Shown here: positions 35,307 to 44,427 of the stretch, one piece after another
Position numbering within the stretch: position 1 is the stretch's first letter
How the letters are laid out: the number at the start of each line of letters is the position of its first letter
NCBI GenBank assembly: GCA_963677395.2
Contig: OY781965.2
Location: 186,001-250,000, forward strand
From: G963667975 sp963677395
GTDB taxonomy: Bacteria > Bacteroidota > Bacteroidia > Bacteroidales > G963667975
Direction of reading: 5' to 3'
DNA: 64,000 nt
Program-made: the position numbers and the translations under genes
Notes under the pieces: generated by a model
The model's database searches: none
What the model was told of the DNA's origin: nothing
Seen by the model: the letters and a program-made list of their open reading frames with translations, nothing else

Positions 35307-36872
35307 ATGATTAGAGAATTCGAAATTGCTTTGTCGCCTAAAGAAGCGTCAAATCCTTCATTATATTTACCTCTGATAGCCCAGAAAGCACACGTTCCGG
35401 ACACTAAAATCAATCACACTGCAATTCTGAAACGCTCTATAGATGCCCGAAAAGGAAACATACTGATAAAGCTTAAAGTTCAGGTTTTTACGCATGACGA
35501 CCATTACGATGCTTCCGCAGAAGATGCTCAAAAATCACAATATCAGGATGTCCATTCTAAAAAGCCAGTTGCTATTATTGGAGCGGGTCCGGCAGGATTG
35601 TTTGCGGCATTAACACTGATTGAAAACGGACTAAAGCCTGTTATTTTCGAACGCGGAAAAGATGTAAAAGAGCGCAAACACGATTTGGCTGCACTCAACC
35701 GCGAACACAAAGTAAATCCGGATTCCAACTATTGCTTTGGCGAAGGTGGCGCAGGAACCTATTCTGACGGGAAGCTTTATACCCGTTCCAACAAACGCGG
35801 AAACGTCAAAAATATCTTGCAAAAGCTTGTGGAAAATGGCGCAAATACAGATATTCTGATTGATGCTCATCCACATATCGGTACCGACAAGCTTCCCAAT
35901 ATTATAGCCTCAATTCGTCAAACTATTCTGGATGCCGGTGGAGAAATTTATTTTAATACCTGCATCGAAGATTTTGAACTTGAAGGAAACAAAATCAAGA
36001 CATTGATCGACCGATCCGGAACAAAGACTGATGCAGAAGAGGTTATCCTTGCCATCGGACATTCCTCCCGCGAAATGTACCGTTTACTGCAAAAGAAAAA
36101 CATTCTGCTCGAAGCAAAATCATTTGCTGTTGGAGTTAGGGCTGAGCATCCTCAGTTGCTGATTGATCAAATTCAATATCACGCGCCACAGCGCAATCCT
36201 TTTTTACCGGCAGCATCTTACAGTCTTGTTACGCAGGTAGAAAACAGAGGCGTTTTTTCATTCTGTATGTGTCCAGGCGGAATTATGGTACCCTCAGCTA
36301 CCGCCGATGAACAGCTTGTTGTAAACGGCATGTCGAACTCTCAACGTAACTCACCTTTTGCAAATTCAGGAATTGTGGTATCCGTAGAGCCTGAAGACCT
36401 GGCAGAATATCAAAAATTTGGTCCTTTAGCCGGATTGTATTTTCAGGAAGATATCGAAAAAGCAATGTATATTGCCGGAGGTTCATCACAAGTAGCTCCT
36501 GCACAAAGAATCACAGACTTCGCCAAAGGAAAAATATCGGCAGATTTACCCAAAACCTCTTACATTCCAGGTGTTAAATCAGCCCCATTGCACGAGATAC
36601 TCCCCCCTTTTATCGGGCGCAGACTGCAACAAGCATTCCGTGATTTTGGTGAGAAAATGAAAGGATATTACACATCCAATGGTGTGATTCTGGGAGTAGA
36701 ATCACGCACATCCTCCCCAGTCAGAATTCCAAGAGTTGATGAGATGATGAATCATCCGCAAATCCTCAATCTTTATCCCTGTGGCGAAGGAGCCGGCTAT
36801 GCCGGAGGAATTGTCAGCTCCGCTATGGACGGCGTAAACGCGGCACTGGCTATTGTCAACAAGGGAAATTAG
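35307..36872 (+). CDS. FAD-dependent dehydrogenase, COG2509 family
   Basis: The 521-residue protein has an N-terminal extension with a short alpha/beta region (residues 1-85), then a Rossmann FAD-binding motif (VAIIGAGPAGLFAALTL, about 90-106). It continues with GEGGAGTYSDGKLYTR, FGVRAEHPQ-like VGVRAEHPQ, CMCPGG and the C-terminal EGAGYAGGIVSSAMDG. These are the marks of the uncharacterised flavoprotein dehydrogenase family COG2509. The substrate is unknown. It is co-transcribed with porT (8 nt gap), though the combination may reflect chance synteny. Confidence 0.88.
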   Translation: MIREFEIALSPKEASNPSLYLPLIAQKAHVPDTKINHTAILKRSIDARKGNILIKLKVQVFTHDDHYDASAEDAQKSQYQDVHSKKPVAIIGAGPAGLFAALTLIENGLKPVIFERGKDVKERKHDLAALNREHKVNPDSNYCFGEGGAGTYSDGKLYTRSNKRGNVKNILQKLVENGANTDILIDAHPHIGTDKLPNIIASIRQTILDAGGEIYFNTCIEDFELEGNKIKTLIDRSGTKTDAEEVILAIGHSSREMYRLLQKKNILLEAKSFAVGVRAEHPQLLIDQIQYHAPQRNPFLPAASYSLVTQVENRGVFSFCMCPGGIMVPSATADEQLVVNGMSNSQRNSPFANSGIVVSVEPEDLAEYQKFGPLAGLYFQEDIEKAMYIAGGSSQVAPAQRITDFAKGKISADLPKTSYIPGVKSAPLHEILPPFIGRRLQQAFRDFGEKMKGYYTSNGVILGVESRTSSPVRIPRVDEMMNHPQILNLYPCGEGAGYAGGIVSSAMDGVNAALAIVNKGN

Positions 36873-37326
36873 CAGTTTTCATCTGCATGCTCACTCCTAT
36901 CCCTTTCGCTTTTCGGAATCTCCAGGCTTAACCCGACTGAGGGAAAACAACTGTATATTTTGCAGGATATCAGAACAATCGTTCTCTTTTATAATAATTC
37001 GTTAATCTCCATTAACGAAAAGATCAATGAATATGGTTTGCAAACAGCGGAACCGAAAGGGTGGAAAAAGAGCTTCCAAATTCACACAGAGGGCAGAAAC
37101 AGAATAGCAAAATGAAAATAAAGTCTAACCCCGAATGAGCTAGAATACTGACTCTTTTGTCAGGATTTTTATACACAAAAGAGAAGTCTTCTGCTATACC
37201 ATCACCACCCTCTAATCCTCAACAATTCTTTTGTATTGAGTATCATATATTGCAGTTTGCCACTTGCACAAAAAAAAGCATGCACCCAAGTTCTTCAAAA
37301 TGCCTCTTCAAACTTTTCAAATAGTT
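36873..37326. other. Intergenic region before the 42-bp array
   Basis: About 450 bp with no gene. A frame starting at 37264 continues into the array and is judged an artefact of the 42-bp (14-codon) period. Confidence 0.5.
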
Positions 37327-37767
37327 GATCCGCAAACTTACGGATGCCACTCCCACTTTTCAGGATACGATCCGCAAACCTACGGATGCCATTCCCACTT
37401 TTCAGGATACGATCCGCAAACTTACGGATGCCATTCCCACTTTTCAGGATACGATCCGCAAACCTACGGATGCCATTCCCACTTTTCAGGATACGATCCG
37501 CAAACTTACGGATGCCATTCCTACTTTTCAGGATACGATCCGCAAACTTACGGATGCCATTCCTACTTTTCAGGATACGATCCGCAAACCTACGGATGCC
37601 ATTCCCACTTTTCAGGATACGATCCGCAAACTTACGGATGCCATTCCCACTTTTCAGGATACGATCCGCAAACTTACGGATGCCATTCCTACTTTTCAGG
37701 ATACGATCCGCAAACTTACGGATGCCATTCCCACTTTTCAGGATATGATCCGCAAACTTACGGATGG
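37327..37767. repeat. 42-bp tandem array A (10.5 units)
   Basis: Units start with GATCCGCAAACTTACGGATG and continue CCATTCCCACTTTTCAGGATAC. They begin at 37327 and repeat every 42 bp to a partial unit at 37747. Units differ by only a few bases (for example T/C in AACTTACGG or CCCAC/CCTAC). Each unit contains the imperfect palindrome ATCCGCAAACTTACGGAT. Because 42 is a multiple of 3, all frames stay open, which creates long false reading frames. The period is four turns of B-DNA. Confidence 0.95.
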
Positions 37768-37952
37768 GAGAGTGTACAGAAAAGTGTGTTATATTCCGGT
37801 TTTGTTTTCATTATTTCAACAACCGGATGGCATAATTCTGCATTCTGTATCTTCTCTTTCTCTCGCAAAATACAACTCTCAGTTCATTTTTACAACTCCC
37901 AGTTGTATTTTACAACTTTCAGTGTATTAATGATTTAATTACGTAATAATTA

Positions 37953-37983
37953 TTGATTACATCTTTTTTTGATTATATATTTG
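37953..37983 (+). promoter_or_regulatory. Promoter of the 324-aa protein gene
   Basis: TTG, 20 bases, TATATTTG (37976-37983), about 45 bp before the ATG at 38029. Confidence 0.55.
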
Positions 37984-38028
37984 TACTGAATAAACCCATT
38001 TTTTGCAAACCAACTAAATCAAATTCAG

Positions 38029-39003
38029 ATGAAAGATCCTGTTTCTTATTTTGAAAAGCCATTTGACAAAATGGATATCAGCCGTGAAAATTTCGCAACA
38101 TTCTGCATTGATTTCACTTCAGCTTTAAAGCACGCGGTGGCACAGGGAGAGCCCGTAAGTGACCTCGTGAATGATACTGATCCTTTGGTTACCTCTTATG
38201 TAAATGCATTGAATTCTGTAGCTACCGGAAAGTCGGTTCAGGTTTCTGAAACCCTTTCGGTTGATCAGATTATCACTAAATTTAAAGTCTATATTGCCAA
38301 TCAGGAAGGGTTCATCCGCGCCAGACTCGGCAAAGATTCCAAGGCATATAAGCAATTCTTTCCCCAGGGTTTAAGCCAGTACTCTAAGGTCGCAAAAAAG
38401 AATATTAATGAGCTGCTTGCACAATTAATTACTGCCAGCAATACCTACAAAACAGAGATTGGTCCGGAAACGGAAGATCAGCTTACCGTGATGCAACACC
38501 AATATCAGGCAGCCCGTGAAACCCAGAATATCAGCTTTAAAGCGGTAAGATATTCGAGCTCGGACATCGAGTTACTGGGAGAAAAATTAAAAAAACAGAT
38601 GTATCTCAACTTCTTGAAACTTGCAATAATTTTTGTTGATACCCCGGGCAAAGGAACGTCAATGATAAATTCATCATTATTGTACACCAAACACCGGATT
38701 AAAACCCAGGAAGAGCAAGACAACACCTACACCGTAACAATCCCGGCAAATGCTACCAAAGAGGCCGGATTTGCCTTTTCGGTTGACAAAACCATGCTTT
38801 TTAGCAATGTAGGTTCCGAGGCAGTTTTGGTATATGGCGCTGCAACTGTTGACGCTCCGCTAAGTCCGACAGCCATTGAAATACTATCGGGCGAAGAAAA
38901 AGAAATTACCGCTACCCAACTGGGAGCTCCGGCAAACCGCTTTATCCTGATGATGAATAAGAGCCTGCTGGTTGAAGCCGAAGTAGAAATTTTGTTTGTG
39001 TAG
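38029..39003 (+). CDS. Hypothetical protein, helical N-terminus and beta-rich C-terminus
   Basis: The 324-residue protein has no signal peptide. Residues 1-200 are mostly helical and charged. Residues 220-324 look beta-rich (YTVTIPANATKEAGFAFSVD, then NRFILMMNKSLLVEAEVEIL). I do not recognise the family. It has its own promoter and lies between the 42-bp array and the 190-bp array. Base composition and codon use are like its neighbours, so it is a real gene. Function unknown. Confidence 0.75.
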   Translation: MKDPVSYFEKPFDKMDISRENFATFCIDFTSALKHAVAQGEPVSDLVNDTDPLVTSYVNALNSVATGKSVQVSETLSVDQIITKFKVYIANQEGFIRARLGKDSKAYKQFFPQGLSQYSKVAKKNINELLAQLITASNTYKTEIGPETEDQLTVMQHQYQAARETQNISFKAVRYSSSDIELLGEKLKKQMYLNFLKLAIIFVDTPGKGTSMINSSLLYTKHRIKTQEEQDNTYTVTIPANATKEAGFAFSVDKTMLFSNVGSEAVLVYGAATVDAPLSPTAIEILSGEEKEITATQLGAPANRFILMMNKSLLVEAEVEILFV

Positions 39004-39154
39004 CCGGCAAAAAAAAACCTTATAAACACCTAAGTATAATTCCAAGGGAATAGAAACCGTCCAGCCTTTTATTGCTGTTTTTTGGTACTTAATATTTAGT
39101 AACTGGAAGGGCTGGCGGTTTTCTAAGAAACGGGAATAAACGACTTCATATTTA

Positions 39155-40395
39155 TCAATCTCTCTGCGTAAATCCTTTGCACTCCTTTGCGTGAAAAAAG
39201 TATCACGCAAAGTACGCAAAGAAGAGCGCAAAACACGCAAAGATCACTTCCGTTTCAAATAAAAATTCATTAACAAAGCTTAATATAGTCCCATCAATCA
39301 TCTCAATCTTGATTGAAAAGACTACTAAAACAGAACAGAGCTTTCAATCCCATCAATCTCTTTGCGTTCTCTGCGTAAATCCTTTGCACTCCTTTGCGTG
39401 AAAAAGATATCGCGCAAAACGCACAAAACACGCAAAGACCACTTCCGTTTCAAATAAAAATTCATTAACAAAGCTTAATATAGTCCCATCAATCATCTCA
39501 ATCTTGATTAAAAAGACTACTAAAACAGAACAGAGCTTTCAATCCCATCAATCTCTTTGCGTTCTCTGCGTAAATCCTTTGCGCCCCTTTGCGTGAAAAA
39601 AGTATCACGCAAAGTACGCAAAGAAGAGCGCAAAACACGCAAAAACCACTTCCGTTTCAAATAAAAATCCATTAACAAAGCTTAATATAGTCCCATCAAT
39701 CATCTCAATCTTGATTGAAAAGACTACTAAAACAGAACAGAGCTTTCAATCCCATCAATCTCTTTGCGCTCTCTGCGTAAATCCTTTGCGCCCCTTTGCG
39801 TGAAAAAAGTATCACGCAAAACACGCAAAGACCACTTCCGTTTCAAATAAAAATTCATTAACAAAGTTTAATATAGTCCCATCAATCATCTCAATCTTGA
39901 TTGAAAAGACTACTAAAACAGAACAGAGCTTTCAATCCCATCAATCTCTTTGCGCTCTCTGCGTAAATCCTTTGCACTCCTTTGCGTGAAAAAGATATCG
40001 CGCAAAACGCGCAAAACACGCAAAGATCACTTCCGTTTCAAATAAAAATCCATTAACAAAGCTTAATATAGTCCCATCAATCATCTCAATCTTGATTGAA
40101 AAGACTACTAAAACAGAACAGAGCTTTCAATCCCATCAATCTCTTCGCGCTCTCTGCGTAAATCCTTTGCGCCCCTTTGCGTGAAAAAGATATCACGCAA
40201 AACACGCAAAGATCACTTCCGTTTCAAATAAAAATCCATTAACAAAGCTTAATATAGTCCCATCAATCATCTCAATCTTGATTAAAAAGACTACTAAAAC
40301 AGAACAGAACTTTCAATCCCATCAATCTCTTCGCGCTCTCTGCGTAAATCCTTTGCGCCCCTTTGCGTGAAAAAGGTATCATGCAAAGTATCTTC
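39155..40395. repeat. Tandem array of a 186-207-bp unit with CTTTGCG-type inverted repeats
   Basis: Six copies of a unit are visible: CCCATCAATCATCTCAATC occurs at about 39290, 39485, 39692, 39878, 40073 and 40259. Partial copies occur at both ends. Each unit holds a segment rich in CTTTGCG (CTCTGCGTAAATCCTTTGC, then CCTTTGCGTGAAAAA) followed by its inverse (CACGCAAA ... ACGCAAAG) and a constant AT-rich part. Unit length varies by the number of ACGCAAA steps. The CTTTGCG type is a dispersed repeat I know from many bacteria; here it has been tandemly amplified. Confidence 0.92.
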
Positions 40396-40926
40396 CTTTT
40401 TATTCTTTTCCTGTCCCTTCAGTTTCACATACATCCAGGCATCCATCAGTACGCCGGATTTAACCACTGATTTTTCGAGGGTGGCTTCACGTTTATATCC
40501 GGCTTTTTCCAGTACACGAGCCGATGCCGGGTTCTGCTGAAACACCTCTGCCTGAATTCTGACAATATCAGAATGTTGAAAAATATAATCTGTAAGAACC
40601 GTTACCGCTTCTGTTACAATTCCTTTTCCCCAGTGTGGTTCGGCTAACCAGTATCCGATTTCTCCACTTAAACGATATACATCATCGAAAGGGAAAAATC
40701 CAATGCTGCCAACTACTTTTCCATCAAGTTCGATGGCAAGGTTGATGTTTTGGGTATCTTTCAGTACTGATTTTATCCAGAACCGTGCATGTTTTATGCG
40801 GTAAGGATAGGGAAAGCCGTCTCGGAGATTACGGGCTATGTTTTCGTTGTTGGCCTGTTTTGCCACTTCTTTTGCATCGTCAAGCTGCCAGGAACGTAGT
40901 TTGCAGCTTTGCAAGATAAATTCCAT
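40294..40926 (-). CDS. GNAT N-acetyltransferase (RimJ/RimL type) with repeat-derived C-terminal tail
   Basis: The core (from MEFILQSCKLRSW, start 40926) is a RimJ/RimL-type GNAT: DDAKEVAKQANNENIARNLRD, GSIGFFPF, GEIGYWLAEPHWGKGIVTEAV (acetyl-CoA loop), FQQNPASARVLEKAGYKREA. It acetylates the N-terminus of a protein or an amino-acid-like small molecule. The normal domain ends near AWMYVKLKGQ; the last 35-40 residues (HDTFFTQRGAKDLRRE and on) are encoded by the last unit of the 190-bp array, so the stop codon lies in the repeat. An upstream ATG at 40971 adds 15 residues and is less likely. Confidence 0.85.
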   Translation of the reverse strand: MEFILQSCKLRSWQLDDAKEVAKQANNENIARNLRDGFPYPYRIKHARFWIKSVLKDTQNINLAIELDGKVVGSIGFFPFDDVYRLSGEIGYWLAEPHWGKGIVTEAVTVLTDYIFQHSDIVRIQAEVFQQNPASARVLEKAGYKREATLEKSVVKSGVLMDAWMYVKLKGQEKNKKEDTLHDTFFTQRGAKDLRREREEIDGIESSVLF

Positions 40927-41021
40927 TGGGGGAAAAATTGAATTAGCTATTTTTTGTTGATTGCAAAGCAAAAGTAATGATTCCTCTCTAATCTGTAAAT
41001 TCTGTAAAAAATATTTCAGAA

Positions 41022-43070
41022 TTATCCCTGAAGCAGTTTTAACGTGTCCGTTATTGTATGTACTGGTTCAAAACAACAGTTTCCCTTGCATACATAGATT
41101 AACGGCAAATCTGCTGAACTCTTTTTATTTTTCAGCACAGGCAGCTTTGATGAATTTACGGAAGCAGCTATCAATACATTGGGCAAATTCAGATCCCGCA
41201 ACTCTTTTGCTATCTGGTGAGCATTCTTCCCTGAAATTGAAACCGTTGAAACATCAGTTGAAACCATTAGCCATAATTGAGCCCAGGCCGAAAACGATTG
41301 TGGGTACATCTTTATACTTTGCGAAATTGCACTTACTGCCTTTTTGCTTTTCAGTATCCATTCATCGTTCTCAAAATAATGACCAAGACAAAACAACAAC
41401 TTCATCAAAACGGCATTCGAAGAAGGAGTAACCCCGTCGTACACCTCATGCTTCCTGACAACTAACGTTGCATCGTCTTTACGTGAAAAATAAAAGAGTC
41501 CGCTTTCTTCATCCCAAAAATTCCTTATGGCAAAATCCATAAAACGTTTCGCTTTCCACAAGTATTCTTCGTCGAAATCAAGCTGGTAAAAGGCAAGAAA
41601 TGCATCTGCCGCAAAGGCATAATCTTCGGCTAAGCCTTCAATTTTTTGTTGACCGTTTTTATAGGAATGGTATAAACCTCCGTTTCCCGTATTCAGAAAA
41701 TGAGTTTCAAAAGCATGAATTGCAGCTAAAGCTTTCGCCAGATATTGCTCATTTTTAAGTGCAATTCCCGCCTCAACATAAGCCTTAATCATGAGCGCAT
41801 TCCACGAAGCAAGCTGTTTGTCATCCAGTCCCGGACGAATTCTTTCCGCTCTTACATTCTGTAATTTCGAAATTGCTTTCCCGAGAAACGACTTCAGATC
41901 GGGAACACTTATGTTATGTTGATGTGCAAATAATTCTTTATCATACTGAGGCATCAGTATGGAACGTCCGTTTTCCCATACCCCTTCGGTTTCAACCTGA
42001 AAGTATTCCGCAAACAACGTATAATCATCCTGCAACGCTTGTTTCAACTCATCCAGAGTCCAGGAATAAAACAAGCCTTCAACTCCCTCCGAATCTGCAT
42101 CAAGTGCCGAATAAAAACCTCCGTCCGGTGCAGTCATCTCCAAATCAATAAACCGAAGGGTTACTTCAATACATTGTTTGTATAACTCGTCCGGTTGAAT
42201 CTGATAAGCCTGAGCATAGAGCGAAATAAGCTGGGCATTGTCATACAGCATCTTTTCGAAGTGAGGAATTTTCCATTTCACATCAGTTGAATAGCGGGCA
42301 AAACCACCGCCAACCTGATCAAAAAGTCCGCTCAATGTCATTCTTTTCAATGTAATTTCAACTTCTTCCGGAATACTCTTTTGCGTTTGATGCTGAGCGT
42401 AACTCAATAAGAACGAAAACACCGAAGGCATGGCAAATTTAGGAGCACCTTTCAATCCACCGTAGTCAGTATCAATATTTTTCAAAATCTTCGTAACAAA
42501 CGTATCTGCATCCTGAGGTAAAAACAGAAAATCAGACTGAGGTTGTTTCACGAAACTCGTGGATGCCAGTCCTTGCGTAAGCTGGTTTGCCTGTTCTTTC
42601 ACTTTATACAAATCATTCTGATATAGAAACGCAATTTGCGAAAGTAATTCCATCCATTGTTGCTTTGGATAATAGGTTCCACCCCAAAAGGGCTTTCCGT
42701 CGGGCAATGCAAAACAGTTGAGCGGCCATCCGCCCTGCAAACCCAGCATGTGTACTGCATCCATGTAAATCTGGTCAACATCCGGCCTCTCTTCACGATC
42801 AATTTTGATACAAATAAACTGTTCATTCATCCGTTGAGCTACCTGTTCATCTTCAAATGATTCACGTTCCATCACATGACACCAGTGACAGGCAGAATAT
42901 CCGATACTAATTAACAGCGGTTTGTTTTGAGATTTTGCTTTTTGGAGAGTTTCTTCACTCCACGAGTGCCAGTCGACCGGATTATAAGCATGTTGAAGCA
43001 AATAAGGACTTGTTTCGTTTAGTAAACGGTTAGGACTCTGTTGAGCAGGTTCATTCATCTTTCTGTACAT
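41022..43070 (-). CDS. Thioredoxin-domain protein, YyaL/SPATA20 family (DUF255)
   Basis: The 682-residue protein begins with a thioredoxin-like domain with ETSPYLLQHAYNPVDWHSW, CHWCHVM (the CxxC motif) and DREERPDVDQIYMDAVHML, then GGWPLNCFALPDGKPF. The rest is an alpha/alpha barrel with a FEKMLYDNAQL motif. These are the marks of the YyaL/SPATA20 family, conserved from bacteria to man and of unknown activity. Start at 43070 (MYRKMNEP) or 43058 (MNEPAQQ); the second would match the family start more closely. It faces the 231-aa gene at 43207 with a 136-bp divergent gap. Confidence 0.92.
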   Translation of the reverse strand: MYRKMNEPAQQSPNRLLNETSPYLLQHAYNPVDWHSWSEETLQKAKSQNKPLLISIGYSACHWCHVMERESFEDEQVAQRMNEQFICIKIDREERPDVDQIYMDAVHMLGLQGGWPLNCFALPDGKPFWGGTYYPKQQWMELLSQIAFLYQNDLYKVKEQANQLTQGLASTSFVKQPQSDFLFLPQDADTFVTKILKNIDTDYGGLKGAPKFAMPSVFSFLLSYAQHQTQKSIPEEVEITLKRMTLSGLFDQVGGGFARYSTDVKWKIPHFEKMLYDNAQLISLYAQAYQIQPDELYKQCIEVTLRFIDLEMTAPDGGFYSALDADSEGVEGLFYSWTLDELKQALQDDYTLFAEYFQVETEGVWENGRSILMPQYDKELFAHQHNISVPDLKSFLGKAISKLQNVRAERIRPGLDDKQLASWNALMIKAYVEAGIALKNEQYLAKALAAIHAFETHFLNTGNGGLYHSYKNGQQKIEGLAEDYAFAADAFLAFYQLDFDEEYLWKAKRFMDFAIRNFWDEESGLFYFSRKDDATLVVRKHEVYDGVTPSSNAVLMKLLFCLGHYFENDEWILKSKKAVSAISQSIKMYPQSFSAWAQLWLMVSTDVSTVSISGKNAHQIAKELRDLNLPNVLIAASVNSSKLPVLKNKKSSADLPLIYVCKGNCCFEPVHTITDTLKLLQG

Positions 43071-43206
43071 TTTTGACCGGAATACAAGGGTTACTTTGAA
43101 TTATTTTGAAATTCACATTGATATAACAGCCGTTTTATGAAAGAGTTTTCATCCAAAAAGCTTTCGCAAAAGCTCAGAAATTACCATCTTTGCAAAAAGT
43201 ATAATA

Positions 43207-43902
43207 ATGGACAATCTCACCAACGGAAACGCACTCTTCGAAACCATTCTTCGAAAAGCCATCTTAAAACAAGATATTTACGACACGACGAAAGGGTCGT
43301 TCACAATGTTTAAAAATGCCATTGTAGAAGTAATTGATGGTTTCAGGCAGAAGCTTCCGGATGATGAAAGACGTATTGCATTTGAGTATCACGACAGGGG
43401 AGAATTTGAGTTTGAGCTGAAATTCGCCGGTGACATTCTGATTTTCATGATGCATACAAATATCTTCGAATTTCCGCGTAATCATGAAATTATGCGAACA
43501 CCTTACATCAAAGACGATTTTGAACGCTCCTACTGCGGAGTAATCAATATCTATAACTTCCTGGCAGATTCTTTCAAATACAACCGCGAAAACGATTACG
43601 GATACATGATTGGGCGTGTTTTTATCAATAAAGAACGTCATTATCTGGTTGAAGGCAAAAAAGAACTCAACATGCTTTACAATAGTTTCGAAAATCGGGT
43701 ACTTTCCGAAGCAGATGCCAAGCAAATAGTGGAGTCAGCAATCCTTTACACCTCCAATTTCGACCTGCTCACCCCCCCCTATGATGAGGTAAAACAAGTA
43801 ACAGTTTACGAGATGCAATACAATCTCGACAACATGCGATTGAAAACTGGAAAGCGCTTAGGCTTTCGTTTTCAAGCAGATGAGAAAAACTTTATGATCT
43901 GA
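43207..43902 (+). CDS. Conserved Bacteroidota protein of unknown function
   Basis: The 231-residue soluble protein has no signal peptide or membrane segment. It is rich in acidic and aromatic residues (FEYHDRGEFEFELKFAGDIL, RTPYIKDDFERSYCGVINIY) and has a compact C-terminal end. It looks like a well-conserved hypothetical protein of the phylum, but I cannot name a family. A TCTTTG-type -7 box (CATCTTTG near 43190) lies 10-15 bp before the start. It is next to the tRNA-Glu/S20 promoter. Confidence 0.75.
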   Translation: MDNLTNGNALFETILRKAILKQDIYDTTKGSFTMFKNAIVEVIDGFRQKLPDDERRIAFEYHDRGEFEFELKFAGDILIFMMHTNIFEFPRNHEIMRTPYIKDDFERSYCGVINIYNFLADSFKYNRENDYGYMIGRVFINKERHYLVEGKKELNMLYNSFENRVLSEADAKQIVESAILYTSNFDLLTPPYDEVKQVTVYEMQYNLDNMRLKTGKRLGFRFQADEKNFMI

Positions 43903-43924
43903 TAAAAAAAAACTGTACCAAATG

Positions 43925-43955
43925 TTTGGTGGATTAAAAATTGTTACTACTTTTG
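43925..43955 (+). promoter_or_regulatory. Consensus promoter of the tRNA-Glu/rpsT unit
   Basis: TTTG (43925-43928), 19 bases, TACTTTTG (43948-43955): a perfect Bacteroidota promoter. The tRNA begins about 50 nt downstream. Confidence 0.85.
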
Positions 43956-44008
43956 CAATCCCAAAACGATGGGAAAATAAACAAACAAAACAAGTTTATT
44001 GAAATCGT

Positions 44009-44083
44009 GGCCCGTTCGTCTAGCTGGCCTAGGACATCAGATTTTCATTCTGGAGATCAGGGGTTCGAATCCCCTACGGGCTA
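44009..44083 (+). tRNA. tRNA-Glu (UUC)
   Basis: A 75-nt cloverleaf: acceptor GGCCCGT/ACGGGCT, D arm GTCTAGCTGGCCTAGGAC, anticodon stem TCAGA/TCTGG with loop TTTTCAT giving anticodon TTC, and T arm CAGGGGTTCGAATCCCCT-like. CCA is not encoded. The first pair is a G-U. Confidence 0.95.
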
Positions 44084-44105
44084 CTTCTTAAAGTAATTTT
44101 CTATT

Positions 44106-44360
44106 ATGGCACACCACAAGTCAGCTTTAAAAAGAATTCGTCAAAACGAAAAAAGAAAAATACACAACCGTTACTACGCAAAAACAATGCGTAACGCGTT
44201 GAAACGTTTTCGTATGCTTACTGATAAAAAAGAAGCAACTGAAGATTTACCAAAAATGGTTTCTTTAATCGACAGATTGGCAAAACGCTCAATTATTCAT
44301 AAGAATAAAGCAGCGAATCTCAAATCGAAAATAACAAGAAAAGTAAACGCTTTGGCTTAA
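44106..44360 (+). CDS. rpsT: 30S ribosomal protein S20
   Basis: The 84-residue protein is highly basic and matches S20 throughout: MAHHKSALKRIRQNEKRK, NRYYAKTMRNALKRF and the C-terminal IHKNKAANLKSKITRK. It binds 16S rRNA in the 30S subunit. It follows tRNA-Glu by 22 nt and shares its promoter. A strong bidirectional terminator ends the unit. Confidence 0.97.
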   Translation: MAHHKSALKRIRQNEKRKIHNRYYAKTMRNALKRFRMLTDKKEATEDLPKMVSLIDRLAKRSIIHKNKAANLKSKITRKVNALA

Positions 44361-44383
44361 GTATAAGTCTTGAAAAAAGATAC

Positions 44384-44414
44384 AAAAAGCCCGTTCATTC
44401 GAACGGGCTTTTTG
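44384..44414. terminator. Bidirectional intrinsic terminator after rpsT
   Basis: AAAAAGCCCGTTC and GAACGGGCTTTTT form a 13-bp perfect stem around a 5-nt loop. It also lies just past the stop of the convergent methyltransferase gene. Confidence 0.95.
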
Positions 44415-44427
44415 TTTTGGACTTCGG

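Noticed and set aside
37327..37767. CRISPR array
   Set aside because: Units are contiguous 42-bp tandem copies with no variable spacers and no cas genes nearby.
37264..37938. 224-residue repeat protein (plus strand)
   Set aside because: Three overlapping frames are equally open over the array; the frame is a by-product of the 14-codon period.
39155..40395. CRISPR array or rRNA-like region
   Set aside because: The repeat unit is 186-207 bp and fully repeated, with no unique spacers; no rRNA motif is present.
44009..44083. Attachment site use of the tRNA-Glu gene
   Set aside because: No integrase, no repeat of the tRNA 3' end and ordinary core genes on both sides.
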